From Karstenula rhodostoma CBS 690.94 (taxonomy: Eukaryota; Ascomycota; Dothideomycetes; Pleosporales; Didymosphaeriaceae), in NCBI GenBank assembly GCA_010093485.1, contig MU001503.1:604969-668968 (forward strand): a DNA stretch of 64,000 nucleotides. Reading direction: 5' to 3'. The position numbers and the translations under genes were made by a program. Shown here in pieces: positions 42,768 to 54,910 of the stretch; the stretch's first letter is position 1; each line of letters begins with the position of its first letter. Under the pieces are notes generated by a model. That model was not told where the DNA came from, did not search any database, and was given only the letters and a program-made list of their open reading frames with translations.

Positions 42768-44996
42768 ATGAAGCGCAAACTTGGCGCCCTCGAAAAGGTC
42801 GATGCCGACCTCACGAGCCTGCAGTACAAGGTGCGCCGCGACCCGCAGTCCTACTTCGAGGATCACCAGCAGCAGTACATGCAGTACCAGACCCTGCGCG
42901 ACCTCCTCCTGCAGAACCCGTCCACGAGCGACGACACGGGCATTGTGCGTCTGAACGACCTGATCGACTTTGTCGCGCACACGGCCGACTGCTACCCGAA
43001 GGCGGCTGCCCCGTTTGCCGACGACCTGATACAGATCCTCTCGCTGCACCATGACGAGCTGCAGGCCGATCTGCGCGACAAGATGGTCAGCAGCCTGGTG
43101 CTGCTGCGGAACAAGGACCTCATCGACTCGGCCACGCTGCTCAACACGCTGTTCCCCATCCTCGTGTCCACCCATAGCAAATCTCTGCGCGCGCTGCTGT
43201 TCCAGAAGATCATATCCGACCTCCGCTCCTCCAATGTCAAAGCCACCAACCACCGCCTCAACCGCACCATCCAGACCGTCCTCTTCAATCTGCTCACGTC
43301 GGACCGCGAGTCGACCAAGGGCCTGTGGGCCGTCAAGATCACCCGCGAACTGTGGAAGAGGCAGATATGGGCGGACGCGCGTGCGGTTGACATCATGAAG
43401 GAGGCCTGTCTATCGGAAAACGAAAAGGTCATCACGGGCGGTGTGCGTTTTTTCCTCGGCGGTGACAAAGAGCGCGAGGAGGCCGCCGATGAGAGCAGCG
43501 ACGACGAAATCGACATGCGGACGCTGCGCCACCAGGCCGGCATCAACAAGAAGACGAAGAAGAAGGCGCGGGAGCTCAAACAAGCCGCTGCGAATGTAAA
43601 GAGAAAGGAACGCAAGAAGAGCGCCCCGCACCCCTTGAACTTCTCCGCCCTGCACCTCCTCCACGACCCCCAAGGCTTCGCCGAAACCCTCTTCTCCAGG
43701 CACGTACAGAACTCCAAATCGAAGCTGTCGCTCGAATCCAAGCTCATCGTCCTTCAACTCGTCTCACGGCTGGTCGGACTGCACAAGCTCACTGTCATAT
43801 CGCTCTACTCCTACCTACTCAAATTCCTTACTCCGCGCCAAAAATCCGTCACGTCTTTCCTTGCCATCCTTGCACAGGCAACACATAATCTGGTTCCCCC
43901 AGACGTTCTTGAGCCCCTTATCCAGAAGATTGCAAACGAGTTCGTCAGCGAAGCATCTGCCTCCGAAGTAGCCGCTGCTGGTCTGAACGCCATCCGCGAG
44001 GTGTGTGCACGTCAACCCCTTGCAATGAGCGACACTTTATTGCAGGATCTTGTCATGTACCGCAAGAGTAAGGACAAGGGTGTGCAAATGGCCGCCCGTG
44101 GGCTCCTTTCATTGTACCGCGAAGTCGGTGCCGAGCTCCTCAAGAAGCGAGATAGAGGCAAAGACGCCACCATTGCCCTGATCGCCGGCGGTGCGAAAGA
44201 GCAGCGTTTCGGTGAAGAAGCAGTAGGCGAAATCCAAGGCATCGACCTCTTGGAGCAATGGAAAGCGGAGGAGCGCCGCAAACGCCGCGAAGCCGCTGGT
44301 CTTCCTGCCGACGCCGCCGCCGACGAGGTTGAAGAAGACGAGGCCGAGAACTGGAATAATTGGGACGTGGAATCTGACGACAGTGACGATTCTGGTGGCT
44401 GGATCAACGTCGAGTCCGATGGCGAAGAAATCAACATTAGTGACAGCGAGGATGAGAAAGAAAACCGGCCTGCGGCAAAGAAAGCTAAAGTCGCCAAGAG
44501 CGAGACCGGAAGCAAAGCTCAGAGCGAAGAACCCGTCCAAAAGCAGATATCCAAGCTTCTCACGTCCACTATCCTCACACCCGCAGACCTCAAACAACTC
44601 CGCGCACTGCAGGAATCTGCAGCAGTGAAATCACAGATGCCTGGTGCCAAGCGTGCGGCTTTGCTTGCAGCTCGCCACGCCGACGATGCCATCACCGCAG
44701 AAACTATTGAAGCTGCCGCTGCCATTGGCAAGAAGTCTACCAAGGAAGAGAAAGTAGCGATGGCCAAGGGCGACAGGGAAGAAAAGCACCAATCCACGGC
44801 TGCGAAACGCAAAGAAAAGAAGGAGTCAGAGGGCAAGAGCACGACAAACAAAGAGAAGGCAAGGAAGAAGAACTTCTTAATGACACTTGGCAAAGCGAAG
44901 GGTAAGAATAAGAGGAGTCTAGTAGATATTAAAAAGACAATGAAAGGTCACATTAATAGGAGTAAAAGGGGTGGTAAGCGGGGAAATAAAGGTTAG
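42768..44996 (+). CDS. SDA1: Sda1, 60S ribosome biogenesis protein
   Basis: Single exon of 742 aa (MKRKLGALEKVDADLTSLQY...). It matches the Sda1/NUC130 family: an N-terminal helical region with VRRDPQSYFEDHQQQY and KMVSSLVLLRNKDLIDS, a SDLRSSNVKATNHRLNRTIQ segment, a middle HPLNFSALHLLHDPQGFAE, an acidic stretch (about residues 520-575, DDSDDSGGWINVESDGEE) and a basic C-tail (RSLVDIKKTMKGHINRSKRG). Sda1 works in the nucleus on pre-60S particles for maturation and export. The last 30 or so codons turn markedly A/T-rich (ATT, AAT, AAA, AGT, CTA), unlike the rest, where the RIP-degraded block begins; the stop TAG at 44994-44996 is the last gene signal in the window. Confidence 0.93.
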   Translation: MKRKLGALEKVDADLTSLQYKVRRDPQSYFEDHQQQYMQYQTLRDLLLQNPSTSDDTGIVRLNDLIDFVAHTADCYPKAAAPFADDLIQILSLHHDELQADLRDKMVSSLVLLRNKDLIDSATLLNTLFPILVSTHSKSLRALLFQKIISDLRSSNVKATNHRLNRTIQTVLFNLLTSDRESTKGLWAVKITRELWKRQIWADARAVDIMKEACLSENEKVITGGVRFFLGGDKEREEAADESSDDEIDMRTLRHQAGINKKTKKKARELKQAAANVKRKERKKSAPHPLNFSALHLLHDPQGFAETLFSRHVQNSKSKLSLESKLIVLQLVSRLVGLHKLTVISLYSYLLKFLTPRQKSVTSFLAILAQATHNLVPPDVLEPLIQKIANEFVSEASASEVAAAGLNAIREVCARQPLAMSDTLLQDLVMYRKSKDKGVQMAARGLLSLYREVGAELLKKRDRGKDATIALIAGGAKEQRFGEEAVGEIQGIDLLEQWKAEERRKRREAAGLPADAAADEVEEDEAENWNNWDVESDDSDDSGGWINVESDGEEINISDSEDEKENRPAAKKAKVAKSETGSKAQSEEPVQKQISKLLTSTILTPADLKQLRALQESAAVKSQMPGAKRAALLAARHADDAITAETIEAAAAIGKKSTKEEKVAMAKGDREEKHQSTAAKRKEKKESEGKSTTNKEKARKKNFLMTLGKAKGKNKRSLVDIKKTMKGHINRSKRGGKRGNKG

Positions 44997-45020
44997 ATAT
45001 TTTCTTTTAAGATTAATACT

Positions 45021-45058
45021 TATATTATATATAATTACTATAAGGGCGGGTATATTAG
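45021..45058 (-). repeat. short repeat family R3, partial copy
   Basis: The end of the R3 unit (minus-strand CCGCCCTTATAGTAATTATA), lying 25 bp after the SDA1 stop. Confidence 0.5.
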
Positions 45059-45350
45059 GAAAACTTTCCTACTCTATTTAGTATAAACGTGCACATTTAT
45101 ACGTATTTATACCTATAGTATTTATATAGTAAAAGTATATATAAATATATATAAATCTTCTATTAAAGGAAATATTTTATTTCTTTTATAATTTTTTTAA
45201 TCTAAAAGCTATAATTATAATTTTTTAATAGATTTATAGAAAAACCCTTATATAATTCTATTAATATAAAATATTATAATATATATTATATAATTATAAA
45301 ATATATTACTAATTTATATAAACTAAATTAGTATATTTATAATAAACCCT

Positions 45351-46592
45351 TCTAGTCTAGATTCTAATCTAGGCCTATAGAACTATATAGTATACTTATA
45401 ATAGGAGAGAGTTTTTTATCCTTTTTTAATACTTATTTTATATATTTTTATACTTTTTTTATTATTAGTATAATACTAACTAATAGTTATTTAATACTAA
45501 CTCTCCTTATTTATATTTATTAATATTTTTAACTTTTATCTATAGCTTATAGCTTATAGCTTAGTATATTACCCTATTATTATTACTATTATTATTAATA
45601 CTATCTACCTATTATTACTATTAATATTACTTACCTATTATTACTATTAATATTACCTATTTATTATTACTATTAATATTACCTACCTATTATTACTATT
45701 AATATTACCTACTACTTCCTTATATATCCTATAAAACTACTATTATTTACTTTATATTTATTAACTATATAGGTTATTCTAATTTAATTATAATTACTTT
45801 TATTATAAAGTCTAGTTTCTTTTAATCTTTAAAAACTATTATAATTAGCTTTTACTACTTATTAATAAAATCCTTATTCTTAATTAATTATTATAAAAGT
45901 AATTCTAGTAAGCCCTAGATTAGTAATACTATATATATATATATATATAAGAAACTTACTAATAAACTCTATAATTATATAGTTTATAGCTATAACTTAT
46001 AGTATTTATATACTAAATTAATTATTATACTAATAAAGATTAACTTACTAGATAATATATTAGATTTTATAATATATATAGTTAGATATATCTAGATTAC
46101 TAATAGACTTACTACTAGTATATATTATATTATATTTATTACTAAAAATTAGTTATTTATTATTATTAGCTATTTTAATAGAGATATAGTATAAGTTTTT
46201 TTCTATAAGAACTAGTCTTTATATATAGTACTATAAGTTACTTATTACTAGTAGATAACCTCTCTTTTATATTTTTTTTTAAATTATAATATCCTTAATA
46301 TTTTATAACTTCTCTATAATTATATATTAAATATTAGTAAATAAGGAGTATACTACTCTACTAGTATTATATAGTATTATAGTATTATAGTATTACTATA
46401 TTATATAATATATATAGATAGGTTAATACTTAGTTAATTAAGCCTAATATTATAGGTACCCTTCTTTTTTTTTTATTATAAATAGTACTATCTTTTAGAG
46501 CTATTTAATAGAACTATATAGTACCTCTAAATATTTTCTTATTACTAGGTAGTTATAATAGTAACTTTATATTAAAAAAAAAAAAAAAAAAA
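45351..46592 (+). mobile_element. R1 element copy A, about 1.24 kb, poly(A)-tailed
   Basis: It starts TCTAGTCTAGATTCTAAT and ends in 19 A after GTAACTTTATATT. Left flank TAAACCCTT (45343-45351) is mirrored by TAAATCCTT after the tail (46593-46601), a target-site duplication with one C/T change. It resembles a non-LTR (LINE- or SINE-like) insertion; there is no readable ORF because of RIP. Confidence 0.72.
45605..45715 (+). repeat. 26-bp minisatellite inside R1
   Basis: CTATTAATATTAC recurs at 45618, 45644, 45670 and 45696, an exact 26-bp period. Copy B also has about four units; C and D have about two to three. Confidence 0.85.
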
Positions 46593-46868
46593 TAAATCCT
46601 TATTATCTATAAAGATAAAAGAGGAAGTATATAATAACTATATAAGAATTATAGTATAGAAAAAAAAAATTTAAAAGAGTATAGTTAGTAGGGCTAAATA
46701 GGCTAGAACTATCTAATTATACTAAAGAGGTATTTTACCTAGTATTATATTACTATTAAGGTAGTACTAAATTACCTACTAAACTCTAGAGAATAGTATT
46801 TTCCTTAAAAATCTAATTAATAAAAATCTATTATTACTATAAACTTTATTCTTTATATATAAGTTATA

Positions 46869-46988
46869 CCTTAGCTACTTTTTTAGTTCCCCTTTATTTA
46901 TATATTAGTAAAAGTATAATATACCTTTTTATCCTATTTACTTTATTAAGTTACCCTACCTTATAGTAAATCTCTATAATATATATAA
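46869..46988 (+). repeat. short repeat family R3, copy 1
   Basis: CCTTAGCTACTTTTTTAG ... ACTTTATTAAGTTACCCTAC ... CTCTATAATATATATA, shared with the copies at 53.4, 54.0, 54.8 and 62.0 kb. Confidence 0.7.
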
Positions 46989-47996
46989 GTATTTTAAAAT
47001 ATAATTAGTAAATAGAGGTATTAGTTTTAATATCTAGTCTAATACTTATATATAAGTCTAGTACTAAGTAAACTAAAATAATATATTCTAGTAAAAACTA
47101 ATTATCCTAGTAAATTAGTAAATATATTAGATATTATACTTTATAATAGTAATATACTTAGTATAGATATAGATTAGTAGTATATTTAAATTTAGTTAAT
47201 AAATATAATAGAGCCTAATATTAAAACTAGTACTTATATTTAAAGAAATAAACTAGAAAGGCCTTAGAGACTTTCTAAAAAGCTATAATAGTACTAAACT
47301 AAAAATAAAAACTATAAATTAGATTTTTATTAATAATTTTAAGGAGAGTATAGTAGATAAAATAGAAAATATTATAATTAATAGCTATTTCTCTTATTAG
47401 GTACTAGAATAGTAGCTTAGGGATAAGTAGGTTAATATTCTTTTAAAACTAGTAGATTTTATAAAAAATTATAGCTAGAGAATATTAGTTTAATACTAGC
47501 CTAATACTAGTACTATACTTATTACTAGATTTATAATAGTAAAGCTTTTTAATACTACTAGTAGTTAGAGTAGATTACTAAGCTTTAATAGATAAACTAG
47601 AAGTAGTAATTTTATAAGGAGTCTTAATAGCTATTAGATAATTAAATAAATTAGCTATAATATATAAGTATAAGGCTAATACTTAGAACTAATACTTAAT
47701 TTATTTTAAGTCTTAGTCTTACTTTTACCCTTACTACTAATAAGGTATAAAGGCTTAATCTTTCTATATAGTACTATACTAGTAAATTTATAGAGATTAT
47801 TTATAGATAGAATTAATTAAAGAGGGTTAATAATTTATAGTATTAAAATAAAAAAGAGAGAGGATAAAAAAGTTAAAACTATAGTATTTATATAGATTAT
47901 ATAATAGGCTTACTTAGTATATATATATAATATAAGTAAAAGTAAACTAGAAAAAAATAAAAATAAAAAGTAATAAATTAAAAAAAGAGCTCTATA

Positions 47997-48108
47997 TTTA
48001 TAAAAACTTAATCTATTTAAGCTATTTTAAGTATATATAGGGTATTAGATAGTATTAGTCTATATAGTAAAAAAAGTAATAAAATATTTTTACTTTTAGA
48101 TAAGATAT
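47997..48108. repeat. R2 direct repeat, copy 1 (abuts gap)
   Basis: About 112 bp (ATAAAAACTTAAT..., then TTTAAGCTATTTTAAGTATA) repeated at 48163-48274. Confidence 0.8.
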
Positions 48109-48118
48109 NNNNNNNNNN
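48109..48118. other. assembly gap (10 N)
   Basis: Ten N, likely a placeholder of unknown true length, between the two R2 copies. Confidence 0.98.
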
Positions 48119-48162
48119 ACCTTAGTATTTATAGTAAAAATAAAAAATAAATATATTTTAAC

Positions 48163-48274
48163 TTTATAAAAACTTAATATATTTAAGCTATTTTAAGTAT
48201 ATATAGGGTATTAAGTAGTATTAGTTTATATAGTAAAAAAAGTAATAGAATATTTTTATTTTTAAGTAAGGTAT
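48163..48274. repeat. R2 direct repeat, copy 2
   Basis: Partner of 47997-48108; differences are mostly transitions. Confidence 0.8.
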
Positions 48275-50870
48275 ATTTACCTTTATTTAAGTAAGTAAAA
48301 GTATCTTAGTATTTATAGTATAAGTATTTAATAGATAGGTATATAATAATAGGGTTTAATTATATAAAGTCTACTTATAATATTTATTAATAATTTCTTT
48401 TATTTACTTTTACTACCTTTTTTTTATATTCTATATTATAGAACTATATAGTTATTTATTCTATATCTAATACTTACTTATTATCTTATACCTAATACTT
48501 ACCTAATACCTCTACTATAGTAGACCTATTTAATATTAAGTAGTATAAAGATACTAGAAAGTATTTTTTAAATAAAAGTATAAAGAAAAATATAGCTACT
48601 TAAATAAAAAAAACTAGTAAAGAGCTTACTATAAAGTATAATAAAATAATAAATAATATATATTATTTTAAGTTCTAAAAGAATATCTTCTTACTAGCTA
48701 TATAGCTAATTATTAATTAGTTACTAATAAGAGACTAATCTAATATACTAAAGTAGTTATATATCTAGTTAAATAATATATATAATATAATATAGTAAAT
48801 TAAAAAAGTATTAAGTAGTATTAAGTACTAATATATTTAATAGCTTTAATACTAGAACTATTTAGCGCTATAAGATAATAGCCTATACTAGCTAAAATAT
48901 TAGTAAAATTAAGGCTAAGTAATTTATAAAGAAGTAAGTTTAGTATTTTAATATTTTTAGTTTTTCTATTTTAACTCTAATAATACTAATATTTACCTAA
49001 CTATCTAATATCTTAACTAATACTAAAGTCTTATTATTAAAAACTTTAAACTAGTAATTACTTAACCTATCTACTATTCTTAAGAGAAATAAAAAAAAAA
49101 AAGTTAAAATAAATTAAAAAACCTTTAGATAAAAAGTTCTTAATACTAAAATTAGTATTAAGAATATAGCTATACTTAATACTTAAATTATTATAAAGAA
49201 TAAAACTACTAAATACTTTAAAATTCTATACTAGAAGTAGAACTATTTTTACTAAGATTTTAAAACTTTTTTTAATAATCTATAAAATAAAGATCTCCTA
49301 TTTATAAGTATATAAGTATTTTAAAACTAATATTTTACTAATATCTACTAGGTATAGATTAAGTAGATACTAGCTAGATTAAATATATAAGTTTAGGATC
49401 TAATTCTAGTAAAAAGGATATTAGTTTAAAAAAGTATAAAAATAAATTTCTATTTAAACTATAGTATTTTTAACTAATTTAATATAGTATTATATACTAT
49501 ATAAGGTAACTTTATTAGTTATATAATATCTCTTTATATATAAGATTTTAAAAATTATCTACCTATTATTTATAATTCTATAGTCTAAATAGAAGAGGAT
49601 ATTTATTAGTTTATTTTATATAGTCTAATTTACTAGCTTTTTTTATTAATTTATAGTCTATATAGTATATTAAAATATATATAAAAAGAATATTACTTTA
49701 CTACTTTCTAGTTTATATAAAAAGTATATACTATACTCTACTTTATAAGTAAAATATTAACTATAGTATTAGATATTATTAATAAGTTAAAGACTATATA
49801 TTTAAAGTAAATAAATTTACTAGTAAAAAGACTACTTATATTCTAGATATAGTATTTAGTAATAAAAAGGATTTACCTAATAATATAGATTAGATTATAG
49901 ATATACTTTATAATACTAAGGATAAAGACTAGGTAATAAATTAATAAAAGATATAGTATTAAGTATACTAAAAGGTATTAGACTTTATAATAATTAAAAA
50001 ATAGTTTCTAAGTATAAAAATAACTAATTTAATCTTTATTATTTATCCTTTTTTTTTATTTTTATATATTTTCTATCTTTAGACCTTAGATACTAGAAAG
50101 GAGAAGAAGTCTTAAATATAAAACTTTTAATATTTCTTATATATAATAAGATAATATATAATAAACTAGTAATAAAGTCCTTCTTTTTAAATATAAGTAT
50201 TCTAGCTAAAGTAAGACTAAGACTTTAGGACTTATATACTATAATAGTCTATACTAAGTAGAGAGGAAACTAGATCTATATAATAACTATCTAGTTATAA
50301 AGAAACTTATAAAATATAGAAAAAATAGGTATAGCTATTTTATCTATTTCTATAGTATATAGACTAGACCCTATATACTAATTAAAGATAGTAAAAATAG
50401 CTAAAGGGGGTTCCTTTATATAATTTATAGTAGCTAAATATTATATAATATTATTAATCTTACTAATAGCTCTATTAATAAAACTATACTTAGTTTAAGT
50501 ATTAGCTAAAAGTATAACTTTAATATTAATAAAAAGGAGAAGTTTACTCTCTAGATTACTAGTTTTTATTAATAGTATTATTATATATATAGGGTTATTA
50601 TATTTAGTATAGTAGGCTAATACTAGCTAGTATTAGTTCTAAAGATAATTATAATTAATTATATTAATCTTATAGTACTTAATATAGAGGTATATAGAAT
50701 TATAAAAAGTATTTATTTTTAAATTTAAAAAATAGCCCTATAATAAGTTTAGAATAGTAACTAGTCCTACTAAATACTTTTATTAACTTAAAATTATAAA
50801 AGAGTATTCTAAAAGTTAGCCTTATTATCTCTTTATTAGTATTAAATAGTATTAAGAATAATAGTCTTTA

Positions 50871-52111
50871 TCTAGTCTAGATTCTAATCTAGGCCTATAG
50901 AACTATATAATATACTTATAATAGGAGAGAGCTTTTTATTCTTTTTTTATATTTATTTTATATATTTTTATACTTTTTTTTTATTATTAGTATAATACTA
51001 ACTAATAGTTATTTAATACTAATTCTCCTTACCTATACTTACTAATATTTTTAACTTTTATCTATAGTTTATAATTTATAGCTTAGTATATTACCCTATT
51101 ACTATTATTATTACTATTAATACTATCTACCTATTATTACTATTAATATTACTTACCTATTATTACTATTAATATTATCTACCTATTATTATTATTAATA
51201 TTACCTATTTATTATTACTATTAATATTACCTACTACTTCCTTATATATTTTATAAAGCTATTACTATCTACTCTATATTTATTAACTATATAGGTTACT
51301 CTAATTTAATTATAATTACCTTTATTATAAAGTCTAACTCCTCTTAACTCTTAAAAACTATTATAATTAGCTCTTACTACTTACTAATAAAGTTTCTATT
51401 TCTAGTTAACTACTATAGAGGTAATTCTACTCTAGATTAGTAATATTATATATATATATATATATAAAAAACTTACTAATAGACTCTATAATTATATAGT
51501 CTATAGCTATAATTTATAGTATTTATATACTAGATTAATTATTATACTAATAGAGGTTAACTTACTAGATAATATATTAGATCTTATAATATATATAGTT
51601 AGATATATCTAGATTACTAATAGGCTTACTACTAGTATATACTATATTATATTTATTACTAAGAATTAATTACTTATTATTATTAGCTATTTTAATAGAG
51701 TAGAATATAGTATAGATTTTTTTCTATAAAAGCTAGCCTTTATATATAGTACTATAAATTACTTATTACTAATAAGTAACCTCTCTTTTATATTCTTTTT
51801 TAAATTATAATATCCTTACTATTTTATAACTTCTCTATAATTATATATTAGGTATTAATAAATAAAGAGTATACTACTCTATTAGTATTATATAATATTA
51901 TAGTATTATAGTATTACTATATTATATAATATATATAAGTAGATTAATACTTAGTTAATTAAATCTAGTACTATAGGTACCCTTCTTTCTCTTTTATTAT
52001 AAATAGTATTATTCTTTAGAGCTATTTAATAGAACTATATAGTACCTCTAGATATTTCCTTATTACTAGGTAGTTATAATAGTAACTTTATATTAAAAAA
52101 AAAAAAAAAAA
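50871..52111 (+). mobile_element. R1 element copy B, poly(A)-tailed
   Basis: Same 5' start and poly(A) end as copy A, nearly the same length. Flanked by ATAGTCTTTA (50861-50870) and ATAGTTTTTA (52111-52120), a 10-bp target-site duplication differing by one C/T. Confidence 0.75.
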
Positions 52112-52555
52112 TAGTTTTTAAAAATTACTAGTAGAGCTATTTTATATAAGTATTAATAGGTCCTTTACTTAGTAATAGATTATATAAAGGTCACTAGGTA
52201 ATAGATAATAGTTAGTAAAAGTCTCTAGATATAATAATATTTAGGCTAGTAAAAAAAAAATATATAAATTAAGAATAGATCTTATTAAGTTAGATACTAA
52301 TCTAAACTAGTATATTAAAACTAACTATAAACTTCTTATTAATAATAAAATAGTATATAGAGGAGAAAGTAATCTATAACTACTATAAAATAATAGTAGG
52401 TAGTAGTAGTATAATCCCTTCTATATATATAATTAGAATCTAGAAAAGACTATTAATTATTTAGCTATTAATTAGGAATATAGTAACTCTAGTAGATATA
52501 GATTAGATAATAGGAAATAGTATACCTACTTCCTTAGCTAGTTAATTAAGATAAG

Positions 52556-53655
52556 TTTTTTTTTTTTTTTTTTTTTTTTTTATAAAGTTACTATTATAAC
52601 TACCTAGTAATAAAAAAATATCTAGAGGTACTATATAGTTCTATTAAATAGCTTTAAAGGATAGTACTATTTATAATAAAAGAGAAAGAAGGGCACCTAT
52701 AGTACTAGACTTAATTAATTAAGTATTAACCTATCTATATATATTATATAATATAGTAATACTATAATACTATAATACTATATAATACTAGTAGGGTAGT
52801 ATACTTCTTATTTACTAATACTTAATATATAATTATAGAGAAGTTATAAAATATTAAAAATATTATAATTTAAAAAAGAATATAAAAGAGAGGTTACCTA
52901 CTAGTAGTAAATAACTTATAGTACTATATATAAAGGCTAGCTTTTATAGAAAGAAACCTATACTATATCTCTATTAAAATAGCTAATAATAATAAATAAC
53001 TAATTCTTAGTAATAAATATAATATAGTATATACTAGTAATAAGCCTATTAGTAATCTAGATATATCTAACTATATATATTATAAAATCTAATATATTAT
53101 CTAGTAAGTTAACCTCTATTAGTATAATAATTAATCTAGTATATAAATACTATAAGTTATAGCTATAGACTATATAATTATAAAGTCTATTAGTAAGTTT
53201 CTTATATATATATATATATATAGTATTACTAATCTAGAGCTTACTAGAATTACCTCTATAGTAGTTAACTAGGAATAGGGACTTTACTAGTAAGTAATAA
53301 GAGCTAATTATAATAGTTCTTAAAGATTAAGAGGAGCTAGACTTTATAGTAAAGGTAATTATAATTAAGTTAGAGTAACCTATATAGTTAATAAATATAG
53401 AGTAGGTAGTAATAGCTTTATAGGATATATAAGGATTACACCCTTTTTAGTTAGCCTACGTATAGACGCTAGGTAAGCCTTAGCCGCTTTTTTAGTCCCC
53501 CTTTATTTATATATTAGTAAAGTATAATATACCTTTTTATCCCCCCTACTTTATTAAGTTATCCTACCTTATAGTGAATCTCTATAATATATATAAGGAA
53601 GTAGTAGGTAATATTAATAATAATAATAGATAGGTAATATTAATAGTAATAATAA
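52556..53655 (-). mobile_element. R1 element copy C, inverted, 5'-truncated, interrupted
   Basis: It begins on the plus strand with a 26-base T run (the reversed tail), then matches R1 backwards to 53434. It is interrupted by an R3 insert (53435-53598), resumes at 53599 and loses homology at about 53655, so roughly the first 300 bp of R1 are missing. No flanking duplication is found, consistent with the truncation. Confidence 0.75.
53435..53598 (+). mobile_element. R3 insertion inside R1 copy C with 10-bp target-site duplication
   Basis: 164 bp including one duplication copy. ATATATAAGG ends at 53434 and again at 53598; removing the insert restores the R1 sequence seen in copy D. It keeps CA and TG (ATTACACCC, AGTGAATC) and blocks of C, so it is less mutated than its surroundings. 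No terminal inverted repeats are seen; it may be a solo LTR or a MITE. Confidence 0.7.
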
Positions 53656-54030
53656 TCTTTATACTTATTAATAGAAGTAGTTTAGTTATAACTAGTCTTT
53701 TTATTTCTTAAATTTTAAATAGTTCTATTTAAAGGTAATCTAGTTTCTTACTTAGTTATTTTATTTTTAAATTTTTTTATAATAGAAAAACTTTATCTAC
53801 CTTTTTAAGGGTTAGTCTTTTAATTTTTTACTTATTTATATTTTTAGATATTATAAGGGCTCTATAGGTAATTTTTTCCTATAAGACTTTATAAAGTTCT
53901 TTTATTTTTTAAGCTTTATCTTAGGCTCTAGTAGAGATACTTTCTATATCCCTTAGATTTTAATAAGTAACTAGTTTATATTTATAGTTTATATAGTAGG
54001 GTAAGTATTCTATTATACCTAACTTTAAGT

Positions 54031-54147
54031 TATATATATATTATATATAATTACTATAAGGGTAGGTAAATTAATAAAGAAATAGATAATATAAGGCGTC
54101 ACGCTTTACTAATATATAAAGGGACTAAAAAAGTAGCTAAGGCGACT
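54031..54147 (-). repeat. short repeat family R3, copy at low end of gypsy relic
   Basis: On the minus strand CCTTAGCTACTTTTTTAGTC ... AAGCGTGACGCC ... TTACCTACCCTTATAG. Same orientation as the copy at 61992-62107; together they bracket the gypsy remnant and could be its LTRs. Confidence 0.6.
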
Positions 54148-54755
54148 TTAAGTTATTATATACTAACTATATAGTTAGTAGGAGTTTTATCTAATTATTC
54201 TATTACTTATTAATATAAAACTATAGATATTACTTAAATATCTAATTTATATATTTTATCTATTTATCTATTTTAAGGTAGAAGCTTATTAATAGCTTTT
54301 AATTTATTCCTAGAGCTATAGTAAAAGTATTCTAATACTTTAAAATAAAAAGCTTATTTCTATTTATAATAAATTCTTCTAGTAGTCTATATTTAGTGAA
54401 TAGTATATTATTTATTTTATAGACTAGTTCTTTTACTATTATAGACTCTTTTATAGGTTTAAACTTAACTATCTTAATAAGTCTATATACTATTACTATA
54501 ATAGTATTATATATATACTTTATTCTTAGCTATAGTAATTTTAAGAATTTTATAATAAAATTTATTATTATACTTTACTATAGTTATTTTACTATAAGTA
54601 GTAATTATAAAAGTTTATAAGGTTTATATCTCTTAGGCTTATTTTTATAGTAAGCTAAATAGTTACTTATCTCTATTATAACTAACTACTTAAGCTTAGA
54701 GATAATATATTTAGCGGGTACGCGCTAAGTCTATTTCGACTAGCTTGGCGCTATA

Positions 54756-54910
54756 TCCTTTTTAGTTAGCCTATATATAGACGCTAGGTAAGTCTTAGCC
54801 ACTTTTTTAGTCCCCCTTTATTCGTATATTAGTAAAGTATAATACGCCTTTTTATCCCCCTTACTTTATTAATTTACCTACCCTTATAGTAATTATATAT
54901 AATATATATA
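54756..54910 (+). repeat. short repeat family R3, copy in opposite orientation
   Basis: TCCTTTTTAGTTAGCC ... GACGCTAGGTAAGTCTTAGC ... ATACGCCTTTTTATCCCCC. It sits in a GC-richer island (from about 54711). Confidence 0.65.

Larger units (their letters stand above)
46593..50870. other. RIP-degraded repeat DNA of unresolved type
   Basis: 4.3 kb between R1 copies A and B. It includes one R3 copy, a local duplication and an assembly gap. Extended pseudo-coding stretches can be sensed on the plus strand but I cannot assign a transposon class. Confidence 0.5.

Noticed and set aside
45605..45715. Evenly spaced 26-bp repeats as a CRISPR-like array
   Set aside because: Units are contiguous without unique spacers, within a transposon in a eukaryotic genome: a minisatellite.
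46593..50870. A specific transposase, helicase or kinase assignment for this block
   Set aside because: Pseudo-coding stretches can be sensed but no diagnostic motif could be read with confidence.
45351..52111. R1 copies A and B as an LTR pair of one retrotransposon
   Set aside because: Each copy has its own flanking duplication and a poly(A) end, and copy D sits alone inside another element, so they are independent insertions.
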